From contig NW_023503616.1 of the NCBI RefSeq assembly GCF_014529535.1, positions 6,682,584 through 6,746,583 on the forward strand: DNA of 64,000 bases, given 5' to 3'. Position numbers and translations under genes: made by a program. Shown here one piece after another: positions 1-12,200 of this stretch. The notes below the pieces were generated by a model that saw nothing but the letters and a program-made list of their open reading frames with translations, did not search any database and had not been told where the DNA came from. The number at the start of each line of letters is the position of its first letter. Position 1 is the stretch's first letter. Source of the stretch: Bradysia coprophila. Lineage: Eukaryota > Arthropoda > Insecta > Diptera > Sciaridae.

Positions 1-359
1 AATGGAAGTTCAAATGCCAGACGAAGGAAAGGATTTTTTGAATAGTTGGGAATAAATAGGTTCATTTGAACTCCTCGAAGTCATATAGAAACACCCATGC
101 GAATAAAACACATAATGAGAATGAGCACTAAGACCCAGCAGAAAAATCAATCTTGCAAATAAAAGCTACCGTCATTTGCGCGGGTACAGACCGAACTATC
201 TCCGACAAAAATTTTGACATTCCCGAGTGTAGCGAGATAGAAATATGATGACAATTACTGTCAAAAGGTGATAATATTAAAAAAACGACGTAAACAAACC
301 ACCATCAAAATTCAATTTTTCAAAAGTTGACTTAAAAGTCGAAGCAATTGTCGTGGAAA
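1..359. other. Upstream flank of the dioxygenase gene, nothing coding
   Basis: AT-rich non-coding sequence ahead of the first start codon. I see no convincing TATA box, no conserved ORF and no repeat. It must hold the promoter and 5' UTR of the plus-strand dioxygenase gene, but I cannot place the start site. Confidence 0.4.
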
Positions 360-1153
360 ATGTCTAGCCGTTTTGCACAAATACTTAAACATGCAATTAT
401 TACTTGCCACCCAAATAATGCCCATTCATTCAAAACGAATTTCAACGATCTCAAAATACTATTGGACTCGCTGACAATATCCGATTTGGGACCAAATTTG
501 TCGTCACATCTGTATTCAAAGAATTCTTTCGTTGAAACAAACAAGGCGCCGTGCACTTTCGTGAATATTTTCGAAAATGAAAATCTGGTAATTCGGCCCG
601 TCTTCCGCTTTGTTTATTGTGCGTGTTCTAACACACTAAAAAACACTTTCAGGTGGTCAACATTTTCATCTTGAAGGAACGATACACAATGCCAATCCAT
701 GACCATCCAATGATTCATGGAATTTTGAAAGGAATGGCCGGAAAATTGCTGGTGGAAAGTTATACGGCAAGCAACAACGACGAGGCGACATTGTCCGGTT
801 CCGATGAGTATGGCACAATAATTATGGCTACAAAGGAAACGCCAATGGAACTGTCCGAATACACGGACTGCGCTACACTATCACCGAATCATTCCCAATT
901 CCATCGAATTACATCACTCGAAGGACCGGCCGTATTGTTCGACATTTTAACGCCACCGTATGAGGCTGACATACCCGTGTATGGTCCACGAAATTGTTCG
1001 TACTATAGACAGGTCGTGCTGTTCGACGATGAACAATTTCAACATTTGGGATTGGAGCAAATACCACCGCCGAGTCATTTCTATTGTGATACGGGGCACT
1101 ATAAAATGCCTCAATCTATTTTGGATGAATTGAATTCCATGGAAAAGTCTTAA
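360..1153 (+). CDS. Ado: 2-aminoethanethiol (cysteamine) dioxygenase, two exons
   Basis: The product is a non-haem iron thiol dioxygenase of the ADO/PCO family. Family knowledge: it adds O2 to cysteamine (giving hypotaurine) and, in animals, to N-terminal cysteines of target proteins as an oxygen sensor; it is cytosolic. Exon 1 is 360-587 (76 codons), intron 588-652 is GT-AG and phase 0, and exon 2 is 653-1153, giving 242 residues, slightly shorter than the human enzyme. The cupin iron site is visible as HDH (His92, His94) in the motif MPIHDHPMIHG, with the third histidine in SQFHRI (about His160), followed by the family block EGPAVLFDILTPPY. ATG 360 is preferred: it is the first ATG in frame and precedes a family-like N-terminus. 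An AATAAA lies at 1204-1209. The gene runs convergently towards the carrier gene. Confidence 0.92.
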
Positions 1154-1928
1154 TTTTCTTCAAAGTAGACGCAAATTTTGCCAAACCAATAATTTATTCG
1201 ATAAATAAATAGTATAAACAAACAAACACCTTTTGCCTTACAGTGGTATTATAAATACGCCGACAAAAAAAAAAAAATTGAAATATCTTTGACTAGACCC
1301 GTCTAATGTCATGACTAAGAAAATCTAAGAGAACACTAAAATTCGTCATGGTTAGTTAAATAGATGCACAATCGACCTTTACTCCCATTCACCTTTATTC
1401 ACATTCAACCATATTTCACCGACTATAATATGTATCGGCACACAAGCAGATTCGATGATTCGATGTAGAATCGAAAGTCTTTATCGCACAGATAAGATGT
1501 GAATGATGATAACGTGAAACCGTGTGATGCTTAACAAATTGCAAAATGTTTTACATTCACGTAAAACACAAAGTTGAGACATTCATCAAGAACAAAGAAC
1601 AAACAGCTAAATTCTGCGTCATATTCTGTCTCATAGATCAAAATTTTGTAAACGAAAATGGATATTGGAATGTTCTTCAAATTTATGGGGAATGATACGT
1701 GTCATCAATGTGCTAAAAGTCACAAAAAAGTCTCGTTAGCGTTGTGTGATCTTTTTCGATTAAGCTCCATCTTGTAGGCACAAGGTTCAATATAAACGCA
1801 ACTGTGACGAAAAAAAAATGATTTTACGGAAATCAAGTCACATTTCAACTCAAATCTTACCGACTTTTTACATCGAATCTTCATAATCTTGCTTTCGTAC
1901 CGCTTAACATGGTTCACCCAACCCATCG
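1154..1928. other. Convergent intergenic spacer with 3' UTRs
   Basis: This holds the 3' UTR of the dioxygenase gene (AATAAA at 1204-1209) and, from the other side, the 3' UTR of the carrier gene. There is a short poly-A run near 1265. I see no additional gene or repeat. Confidence 0.5.
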
Positions 1929-3117
1929 CTACTGTTTCGTTACTTTCTTCCGAATCAACAGTGACATCACAAACTTTGCGATCTTTTCGTAGGTTGCAAA
2001 CATTAAAGCTGCCGTCAGCACGGTCTGCCAAATTTTCGCTTCCAATCCGCGAAACAAACCCTCGACTCCGCTGGTTTTTACAATATGCAGCAGCATTTGA
2101 ATGACACCAGCATTGGATGGTAGTTTCATTGATTCGGTCGATTTTCCATGCCTCAGTTTCGTTTGAATCAGTTGCAGTGGATAGGTGATTACGCTCGAAA
2201 AAGTTTTGGATATAGCGCCGATCAGGAAAAACATCATTGCGGATGGTTGACCGTCAACTTTGGCGATTCGACGCTTCAGCGATTCGTACATCATAAATTG
2301 CAGAGCAGGATTACAAACCAGCATCAACGATGGAATTGCTCCGGCCCAGAGACCCTGCCAGCCTTCAACTTGAGCAATGTACAGAAGACCTTCGACCAAG
2401 TTCGAATACTTGTTGGTTTCATCGTCCCGATTTCCATTCAATCCTTTCATTTTTAACCGACTATTGACCACCCAGAACGGCGTTGTCGTTAGAACCTATC
2501 GGAAGAAAATACTGTTGGACTGAACAGGCAAATGAACTTTATTTTCCTTACATTGACCACACCGGAAATGGAACCTAATTAAAGGAAAATTGTTTTTGAT
2601 CAAATACGAAATTCATTTTTGTGGCAATTTTCAAAGCCGTACCCAATAGGAGATCTCGAACAGCACTTTGATTCGACGATGAACTCAGCGCTTTTAAACT
2701 GTGGAACGTATAGAAATACACAAAATTCGATATGCACAAACTTTGTAGCACTGGGATCATGCCACGATATAGCGTCGACACACCTTCTTCTCGAATCAAC
2801 TGCTTAATTAGTTGGAACGTGCTCAATGCCTTCCGTTTTTTCGGATCTTCAACTAAAAATGGATTGAAATTAAATTCTTTCGCTCATACTTATATCAACC
2901 ACAAATTTCAGCGTTATACTTTGTAGCCGGTATCGAGCCGTATCTAAAGGATAGAAGACTGACATCGCGAACACACTGCCCTGCACACCATAGAAATATA
3001 CAAAATGGTCAATCGTCATTTCAGCAGTTCGTAAATTAATATTACCGTAGCTCCAGCCACTGCGTGAACCCATGCCTCGTAACTGAACACTTTATTTATT
3101 GGTTTCGATTGAGCCAT
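1929..3117 (-). CDS. Peroxisomal adenine nucleotide carrier, SLC25A17/PMP34 type, five exons
   Basis: A mitochondrial-carrier-family protein of the peroxisomal branch, which exchanges ATP, AMP, CoA or FAD across the peroxisomal membrane (family knowledge). Minus-strand exons: 3046-3117, 2920-2980, 2643-2852, a 23-nt micro-exon 2552-2574, and 1929-2495. All introns are GT-AG and the phases join cleanly, giving 310 residues, close to human SLC25A17 (307). Three carrier repeats are visible through their P-x-D/Q-type signatures: PLDTARYRLQ, PFWVVNSRLK and PLQLIQTKLR. Diagnostic stretches include YEAWVHAVAGATGSV at the N-terminus, SNFVYFYTFHSLKAL, and GLEAKIWQTVLTAALMF near the C-terminus, all matching the PMP34 subfamily. 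The start ATG (3115-3117) gives MAQSKPINKVFSYE. It lies tail to tail with the dioxygenase gene. Confidence 0.9.
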
Positions 3118-5574
3118 GTCGACTATCGGTGCTTTGTATGTACGTTTTTAAAACTAAGAAGATCTTCCACAAAGGTCTTAGAATAGACCCGAATATTGTT
3201 AATTAAAGTGATTAATTACATTTATTGGCAAAACGATGCAATTCGTACGTGTTAATTGGATACACCCAGCAAAAGCCAAAACAAACACTAAACTAAAATG
3301 TCATGCACCAATCAGAGTACGTTCATTTATTAAACATTTTCTAGTTCACTTTTTCTTTTTAGGTTTTTTTCATTTTTTTTTACTATTTGGTGATGTGTGT
3401 GTGTGGTAAATAGGTTTGTTCCAAGGCCATATGAATTGTCAAATTTCATCCATATAACCATAACCTCAATAATATCTCAGTGCGAATCGTGTAGGCGACG
3501 TTGCTCGATTTGTATGAAATATCACGTAAGCGACGTTGCTATGGATGAAATTGTCGTTGTTCGGGTTGTCAAAGTTCGTGTTTACAGTTACTTGGAACAA
3601 ACCTATAGACTGTTATGATCAGAGCGAGAAAACCGAAGACTAGTTATTATAACTTGCCTTGGGGTCCTTGTCAAATTATTTGCTTCTCTTTCAACGTGAT
3701 ACGTTGAAAGCGAGAGGACAGAAGACCAGTTTATTTTAACTTGCCTTGGGGTACTTGTCAAAATATCTTCTTCTCTTTCATCATAACACTCTATACCGGT
3801 GAAACACAAATCTTGACAATTTAGACATGTATTTATGGTTCTAGTGCAGATTTAGCAAATCAACTTTCAAATTGAGTGAACACAGATTTTTCCGACCCCC
3901 CTGAAATAAGAAATCAGCACAGTTACATGCACAAGGAGAAAATTTTGTAAGAAAATATTAGTCGATGTTCATGATTATTTATGGTTCTAGTGCACATAAA
4001 AGTCGACTAACATTTTCTTACAAAAGTTTCTACTTGTCCAAGTATTTTGAGTGGTGTAACTTTCTTATCAACTTATCATTTCTCTGAAATGTGACAGATG
4101 CGTAATTACAACTCAAATTTTCATTCATTATTTACAATTTGTGAATGAAATTCGGAGTTATAATTATCTGTCACATTTTACGTTACTCTCTAACTCAGCA
4201 AGTTGACCACGCCGTAAGTGCGGTCGAAATTCAAAGTGGAAAGTTCGGAGGTCTTTCTAACGTAGCGTCATTTTCATACAAGAAGCGTTGAAATTTACTT
4301 TTCGCTTCACTTTTTCATCGAATCGTTCACTTAAAATTCAAATTTTAGGCACACTTACGGCGTGAATACAACGCCGTCTTTGATTTGGTTGTTGTGCATT
4401 TCATTTTGAATTTGCAGCAGAATTTGCGGTGTGAATGGTATATTTTGAGAATTCAATCTATTCGGTTTAACTAAAATTTATACTTAAGTCTATGCCAAGA
4501 CTGATTGAGCCACGGGCCATAAATCAATAAATTATCAAAAATAAGCACTGTCGCTATAGCGGATATCTCTTTACATCACATTGCATCACACTTTGTGGAA
4601 AGTCAACTTGACCATAATTTTTTTTAACTGAAACTTATTGTCACATAAATAGGAAACGCCATAATTTTTTCCAGTATTTTATTCTTTACGTTTTATGCAG
4701 ATGAAATAACAAAGGTTCTGAAAGAACAGGTTAAGACACTTACGAAGGTTGGTGAAACAAAAATTTTACAATTTAGACATGTTTTGTTAAACACACTCAT
4801 TAAGTCATTATAGATTGTATGAAAACAAAACTTGAGGAAAAAAATATTTTTTTTATAAAGTTGACATATCACACAGTTTGTAATGAATGTGTTTAACAAA
4901 TTGTGTCTCAATTTTCAAAATTTGTTTCTGAACCTTGCAAATAACTTCACTCCGGCAAATTTCCATGAAAAATGAAGTGAAGTTAGATCAGTTACATTAC
5001 AAAAAATAGATATCTGACATTAGGCTCAAAACACACGAGGTATCAAAAACGTGTTTCGACCAAAATTTTCATTGTACTTTGAAGCTAAACGAAACTATAA
5101 CAAAGAGAATTTTGATCGAAACACGTTTTTGATGCCTTGTGTGTTTTGAGCATTAGTAATTTTATGACGAAGTGCAGTAGAAATGTAATAGAATTTTCGA
5201 AAATCTATTACGTTTGAGGTTTAGTTTCCAAACATCATTTACCTATATTCAAAACCTAGCCTCCATGAGGTGTAAATTCAGATGTGTTCTTCCAGAGCTT
5301 TCCTTCAATTAAATTGACTTCTCAACACTAAATTCTTATTTTCAGTAACACCTTCAGTCATTTCACGCAGTTCACTGCTTTGTTCCGTTTCAAACGTTCC
5401 GTTATTTATTTTCTAAAAAAAGGCAGGGATGAAAACGGAAACAACGACGGACGAATAGGTTTGTCACGCGTTCTTAATGTCAAGTTTTATTCATTTAACT
5501 GAAACCTAAATCGAATATTCTCGTTACTGAAGTTCAAGTGTAGTGACCTATTTCGTTAATAATATAAACCCGCT
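3118..5574. repeat. Intergenic region rich in small inverted repeats
   Basis: No supported gene. It holds several hairpin-forming, MITE-like units. One (about 3605-3795) has roughly inverted ends (TTATGATCAGAG / CTTTCATCATAA) and contains an internal 87-bp near-repeat (TTGCCTTGGGG at 3654 and 3741). Another spans about 3930-4040 (GAGAAAATTTTGTAAGAAAA against TTTTCTTACAAAAGTTTC). A third spans about 4095-4180 with ends ATGTGACAGAT and ATCTGTCACAT. A fourth is the clear element at 5024-5151, listed separately. The promoters of the carrier gene (left end) and the ariadne gene (right end) must lie here but I cannot pinpoint them. Confidence 0.55.
5024..5151. mobile_element. Palindromic MITE, 128 bp, with ATTAG target duplication
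   Basis: The two 44-bp arms are inverted copies with about three mismatches, starting GCTCAAAACACACGAGG and ending TGTGTGTTTTGAGC. The pentamer ATTAG flanks it on both sides (5019-5023 and 5152-5156). No coding capacity. The superfamily is not determined. Confidence 0.75.
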
Positions 5575-8568
5575 ATGTTCACTCAGTCTTCTTTTGATGA
5601 CAGCGAAGGTGATGATGCTTTGTCGGATGATAACATTTCAGTTTATTCAAACTCTAGCATCATCAGCCTATCGAATCATCGTACCGAGGCCTACAAAGTA
5701 ATAACAATTGACGATGTGTTTTGTCAAATGAACGATCAAATCAAAAACATTAGCGATGTGATGAACGTAAGTTTTAAGAGCGAAAAAAGAACGAAAATCT
5801 AAATCTAAACTGAAATGTGCCGTCACAGATTCCGGCAACATCCGCAAGAATCGTTTTAGATCATTTCAATTGGCAGTCTGACAGACTCACAGAGAAATTT
5901 GTTGCTGCCGTCTCTGAACAGGAACGTGATGCATTTTTTCGCGATGCGAAAATATTAAATCCGAGGTTCAACGATCGCAGAAGACATGATAATATCGTCG
6001 GTGACTGCTTAATTTGCTTCGATAAGGGAGTAAGTATGGACCATTATGAAAAGTGAAGCGAAACAACTTCGTAACGTTAGATTACTCGAAGATGCTAGGA
6101 ATTACACTCCATTATGTAACGTTAAAACCTACTTTCTATATTTTCACCGCAGAGAACAACTGGTTTACTATGCGGTCACAAGTTTTGTCGAAATTGTTGG
6201 AATCAGTATTTAACAATGAAAATTGTTGAATACGGAGCGCAAAGAATTGCATGTCCAGACTCCAAGTGCACCATTATCGTAGAAGATGGGATTGTGAAAG
6301 GCCTTATATCGGATCCGAATGTCATTCAAAAATATAATCGATCCATTTGCAACAATTACGTTAAGGTAACCGGCAAGACAGCTCTCTAGCAACAGCATAG
6401 GAGGGCGGTCGCTAGAGAGATAAACCTTGTAACCAAACCAAAACCATTCAACCTTAGCCTCAACCTCAACTTTTTTTTGTTTCCTTTCAGTTCAAGGCGA
6501 ATTTGAGTTGGTGCACTTCGCCGGGATGCAATTATGTGATCGATTCGATCGACTGTTTGACGATATTTGTGACTTGCAAATGTGGAAATCAATTTTGTTT
6601 TGAATGTCACGAACAGAGCCATTCTCCAATATCTTGTCAATACCTGTTAAAATGGAAGGATGATGACTCTATTACTCAATCGTATTTATCCGTTAACACT
6701 AAGCCTTGTCCAAGCTGTAAGAGTAGCATTGAAAAAAATGGAGGATGTCCCCACATGGTAACTACATTTTAATCGTGATTTGTTTATGGCATGGCATAAA
6801 ATACAGCGATCTGTCACCTGTCGGACGTTTTAGTCTAAAAAAAATCGAATTTTGTCGTACCGAAGGTTAACATAATTCAAACGTTGGACCTAGTAGCGAC
6901 CCAACGATTTTTTTTTCGTTTGTTAAACAAATTTGAGACAATTGAAACGTCAAAAAGAGAAAAATTTCGGTGCGACACTTCTTTAATCTCTTAATGAGTC
7001 GCAAAAGTCGTGGAGTCTTCTTATATGAAAAGTACTCATTTAGACGGATTGCAAAGCCTTGTTAATTCGAATCGACCCGGTTTTGGAAGTCTGCTATGGT
7101 GAGCGTCAATGACATTTATATAAGGATTTGGTTCAGTTGTTTGTCGGTTGGTCCACTTACGCAAACAAGACTGCATATAGTCTTTATACGGCCTTACCAC
7201 ACACATGGTTTTAACTATTCCTCCAGTATACGTATACACAAGCATAGGCAGTTCTGTTTATATGAGTAGACCAGCTGAAAAGCAGCTGAAGCAGTGCCGG
7301 ACTGGCCCTATGGGCATTCGGGCGATTCCCGAAGGGCCTTTTGATTTTTGTATGAAGAAATGGCAACGAATGGTCTTTTGAAAAATTTCTTCATACAACG
7401 CCCGAAGGGCTTTTTTGAGCCAGTCCGGCACTGAGCTGAAGCAAATTATTATATAAATTTCATTGACGTCCACTGTATAATCTATGCTATAAATCCAATT
7501 CAGATGTCGTTTTATTAATGTTATACCGCTAGCAGCAGAGTCAATTCCAGCTCTAATAAGAAACATATTTAAAGTGTTAGGTGGAAGCTACCACCGACAA
7601 TCGTATTATTATAATTTCATTCCATTTATCGTTTGATTTTCTTTTCGTTTCGAAGATATGTTTCAGTTGTAAGCATGAGTTTTGCTGGAAATGCATGGTT
7701 TCATGGCACAGACATGCGGCAACATATCAATGTAACACTCCGGATGATGACATAAGATTGCGCAAAACTCGCACTCGATTACAGAGGTTTGTTTCACAGC
7801 TGAAGCAGTGAATTTGCTTCATTTATTCACTCAAAATTGAATATCGTCGTAGGCTGAATTATTGTTGGGATCGATATGCTTACAATCGTCAGACGTGGAA
7901 AGACGAAATTGATCGTTTCGACTTTGCTTGGGAACAGGTACATACACAACTTGTGCTAGATATGTGTGCCGGTGAAATATAGTATCGATGACTACATTTC
8001 CATAGAAATTCCGTCAATCTTAGTGATTTGTAAAAGGACGTCTTTTTTAACAAAAATATTTATCGGCGCCATCTGGCGCACATATCTACATCTGTGACCA
8101 TTTGTCAAAACATCCATGCTCAACTTGGAACATTTTCCATCTAAATTTTCTTTGTTTCAGTTTGAGCACAGATTATCGCTGAAAGCTGCACTGAACCACA
8201 TTTTCGAGTGCCGACGTTTTCTTATGTATTCGTACGCATATGTCTATTATTTGAAGGAGAGTAACGAAGTCTACATTTTGGAAACAAATTTGGACTTCAT
8301 CGAAGGTGCAGTGGACGCAGTGTCCGTGTTGTTAGAAAATTACATTCGACTCAAAGAGAATGACGTAAATTTCTTGAGTAAGGAAGCACCGTTTCGAACC
8401 GAAATTATAAATAAAACTACGTAAGTGATTGCAATTGACTTTCAATTCAACGATTTATCAAACGATCATTTCCATCCATTTTACAGACATTGTGATGCGT
8501 TAAGGCAGAAATGGCTGAAAAACATTGAAGATGGTAAAGCCAGTAACACTTATTTGTATCGTGAATAA
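5575..8568 (+). CDS. Ariadne-type RBR E3 ubiquitin ligase, divergent, eight exons
   Basis: An RBR (RING1-IBR-RING2) ubiquitin ligase of the ariadne branch. It takes ubiquitin from a UbcH7-type E2 onto a cysteine of RING2 before transfer (family knowledge). Exons: 5575-5766, 5829-6029, 6153-6365, 6491-6757, 7656-7786, 7853-7937, 8161-8420, 8487-8568. All joins are GT-AG and in frame, giving 476 residues. An acidic N-terminus is followed by a UBA-like segment (about 65-90, IPATSARIVLDHFNW), RING1 (C124, C127, C138, H140, C143, C146), IBR (about 207-250, CKCGNQFCFECH), RING2 (about 276-310, GGCPHM with catalytic Cys about 288) and a C-terminal ariadne domain. All zinc ligands and the catalytic Cys are kept, so it looks functional, though it is clearly divergent from ariadne-1 and may be a lineage-specific paralogue. 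RING2 has a compact C-x2-C after the HM motif. Intron 4 holds a hAT-type MITE. AATAAA at 8634-8639. Confidence 0.88.
7292..7433. mobile_element. hAT-type MITE, copy 1 (142 bp), in ariadne intron 4
   Basis: The ends are inverted: CAGTGCCGGACTGGCC at the left and GAGCCAGTCCGGCACTG at the right. A perfect 8-bp target duplication AGCTGAAG lies at 7284-7291 and 7434-7441. CAGTG ends and an 8-bp duplication are hallmarks of hAT transposons. There is no coding capacity. The same family recurs at 18644-18787. Confidence 0.93.
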
Positions 8569-8678
8569 CAGAATCAGATCTCCTTTTGTTTAACATCATT
8601 TTCTTTGAATCATTGAATCGCAGTTTTGAGTTTAATAAAATACTAGATTCAATCAACATTGCATTTGTTCAGCTAAAC

Positions 8679-9222
8679 TATGGATCCATTATGAAAAGCG
8701 AACGAAACCACATCGTAAAGTTCGATTCCTCGACTATAGTTTAGGATTACACTCCATTACGAATTATTTTCCATATTTTTACCACAGCAAACGACTAGTT
8801 TGCAATGCGGTCACAAGTTTTGTCGAAATTGATGGAATCAGTTGGACACGGAAATTGTTGAATATGGTGCGCATAGAATTACATGTCCGGACACCAAATG
8901 CCCTATTGCCCATTGTGATCGTGAATCATATAAGAGCGTTGTTGTTTCGAATATTGGAAAGAATGTCTCTGCCGATTACTTGCCCGAATATATAGTTGAT
9001 AAGCTGAACTTCGTCACAGGGAAAACTCGTGTGTCGCTTCTGTTACCCGCTGGTAAAAGTATAGACGGCTTGAACTTTTTCCAATACAAAATAACTGTTC
9101 CCGAAGACAAATATAGCGTAATAATGTGTCCGAATTCTTGGCCACCTGACGTTTGTGTTCGAGATTTTTTTCATAAGCGAAAGATCGACGTTGTGCCGAA
9201 GCGAAAGTTTATAGAGCAATAA
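8679..9222 (+). pseudogene. Partial duplicate of ariadne intron 2 + exon 3, fused to an unrelated ORF
   Basis: Sequence from about 8679 repeats the parent gene from about 6034, first its intron 2 and then, after a CAG at 8785-8787, its exon 3. The copied RING1 codon for Cys146 has become TGA (8830-8832), and only about 40 exon codons are kept. The same frame then stays open into about 100 codons of sequence absent from ariadne, ending at TAA 9220-9222. That part (ITVPEDKYSVIMCPNSWPP, then VCVRDFFHKRK) loosely recalls the C-terminal domain of some insect retroelement ORF proteins, but I cannot assign it. Because the intron came along, the copy arose through DNA duplication, not retroposition. 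There is no sign that it is expressed. Confidence 0.8.
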
Positions 9223-12200
9223 TTCTTGATACCAAAACTCTGAGCTCATCATGTTACATTTTTGAATTTACAGTGAAGAACTTTTAATTGATCTGAGTTG
9301 CTTTCGTTTTTGTTAGCAGCATAGTAGCAAAGAAAATTCGAAAATAGCAATGATAAGTATTCTGACGTTATCGATGGAAAACTTTGAGCTTGAGAGGAAC
9401 TGGACCGAATTTGAGATAGACTCAACACAAACCACTTGTATAACTCCCATGAAATGTTAACTTTTTACGTTTCGTATTGGAGATGATAATGAAATTCGAC
9501 CATTTTACCCCTTCGTTAGTACTGCAATGGTTATATCATATGTATTTTGTCATCGTTGAAGACTCATAGATGACACAGCAGTCTGCAAAAGGTTAACTAA
9601 TTCCCATTAGACCTAAGGACAGATTTGACCACATATCATTTTTCACCTGAAACAACCATGATCCCAATACATTAATTGCAATTTTAGATTTACATGAACA
9701 AAAAAAAATCCGAAAGAAAAAATTACTTTGCAATAATTTATTGTAGCCATAAACAAATGAAGTCGACAGTCACTTTATTTTCGTGGCCTTGTTCAAACAG
9801 CCAACGTAATTTTTTCCTCGTTGCGTAGTATGATGCATTGATAAACATACCTACTCGGCGTCTTTACACCGTACTCGTTTAACATTATTATATCATTCCA
9901 TGTTCAATGATATAATAACTGCACATACACAGGAAGGTAACACCATCACCATCCACAGCAGGAATTTTAGTATATTTTCATTAAAAAAAACTGGTAAGTG
10001 TTTCTACACATCATGAAGAGGTAACACACTTTCGGTATTAACCTTTTAGAACCGGCAGACGCGTGTAGACGTATCGCGAAATAACCTGTTACAGACGGCA
10101 AGAATATGACCAGTATTATCATCGGGTCTATTACTTCCATCTATCGAAGTATATTTTAATCGGTTGATTTCAAATTTGCACTTAAATTTTGTTTAAAGAT
10201 GTATTTTACTATATTTACCATATTAACCAGAGCTTATCATTATTTCTGTCGTCATTATCGATAACAGATGAATAGGACAGGATATGTGACAGGATAATCA
10301 TGAAATCGGTATATAAGAGGACGTGAGACAGATATGGCTTTTATTGACATTGGTATCGATGATAGGTGGATGGCAGTTTCATAAAGGTTAGCGTAAATGT
10401 GCCCAAAGAAGTAAAAGATTTGAAATCAATCTCTTGAAAATACTTGGGTCAAATGAAACAGTGGATAAGATTAAGATTAAGTCAGCTGATAATATGCCCA
10501 GCGTATGCGAATGTATCACATAGCCGAGATGGGAGGACTTTAACTTAATTCGAGTTGGTAGAATTTTTTTTAAAAAAAACGCTGTAGTACTAAAATTGGT
10601 GTCGGGGAATCTCCCACACGCGATCATAGTATGCGTCCTTTTACGACATGTAACGAAAAGTCACGACTGTGCGAGATTCACCACTTAGAGGTGAATCTCG
10701 CACACCATGAATTTGTGTGGTGTGCGAGATTACCCTACCCCTGATTTCTGAAATAATTTTTCATGCTTTGGGCAAAAATTACGGAATATTTCTCGTAATT
10801 TGGGCCCTCGGCATGAAAAGTTGTATACGCATCTGTTGTGGACGGTTTATTTTAGGCACTTTCGCTTGTCGCCCTCACTTCGTTCGGGCTACAACTCGCG
10901 AAATTGCCTAAAATATACCGTCCACAACAGATACGTAAATAACTATTCCCAATTTGCTTTTTAAAAATTGTAAGTGAGCGAATGATTTTGTATGAACTAA
11001 AAAAATGCAGATAAAAAAAATAATGCGTGTGGCATCGAAAACTACTCGGACAAATAACTGTCACAGAGTATTATAGAGTATGTCGAGAGACTTGTAACTT
11101 TCTACTCTCTTCTAACTCTATAAATCCTGCGAAGTAAATGCTGACGATCAAATAGCAGTGTAAAATTTCCGGTGCTGGACAGCACAAAATGCAGATCAAG
11201 GGTCAGGACTTTTATCAGGGCATACTTTAGGGAATTACCAAAATTTAACAAAAATGACTAAAAATCAATCGAAAACTACCGAAAGCAAAATCTGTAATTT
11301 AAAATTCACTAAAATAGGCCCGGATTTTTATACGATTTCCAGAGTCGGCTCAAAATCTTTTCGATATTCTCAAGAAGTGAGTTAGGAAAATGGTTACAAT
11401 TCAACCGAGGAAAAGCACATTGAATTTACATGTTTGATTGTAGCGCATGAAATTTTTATCTGTCGCTGTTACATTTCACCACACCTCATGAATGTTGTTG
11501 CTACAATCCACAAATTCTTATATAGAGTTATAGAGTTACAGAGTTATAGAGTTATATAAAGTAAAATGGTAAACTTTTTACAATCTACAAACTCACTACA
11601 AATATGGCAGCCTTACATCAAAATTTCCGAAAAGGAAAATCTTAAACCTGTCTTACATTTTGCTCCATAAACATTTGCATCAAATGAGTGCAAGCGGCAC
11701 GATTTTCAAATTACTCACCTAATAATTTTTCTTTACTGATCGTCAGTAGTAATTATCGAATATCACAAATGATTTCATCCAATATAAAATTCGTTTCAAT
11801 GACTCGAAGCTCATATTCGAGATAGCGTAAGATAAACATCTTAGATTATGTACGATCGTACATATGTATAATATGCGCCTTTTAAAGACTGTGTGTTAGA
11901 ATTCAGGTGTTTTGATTATTAAGTAAACTGTTTACTGATATGGGTACTGTAATATGGGTACATTTCTTCACAGAGACACTTGTTTTTTTTAGTATGAATC
12001 GAAACTTGATAATGAGCGCACAAAACATCGAATCACTGAAGGTATATCAACGGAATAAAAAGTTTGGTAATGGTAATGGTGCCGGTAATGATGTTAAATC
12101 GAATTGATGAAAACTTGATTTGACAATAAAATTTGTGCGATTTTATTAGCAAAAATAATTAACTTTTAAATGACAAGGACTTTGTCAAGAAACGGTTGAT

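Noticed and set aside
10310..10345. TATATAAG box as promoter of an unknown gene
   Set aside because: No ORF, splice pattern or polyadenylation signal follows within a reasonable distance; TATA-like strings are common in AT-rich DNA.
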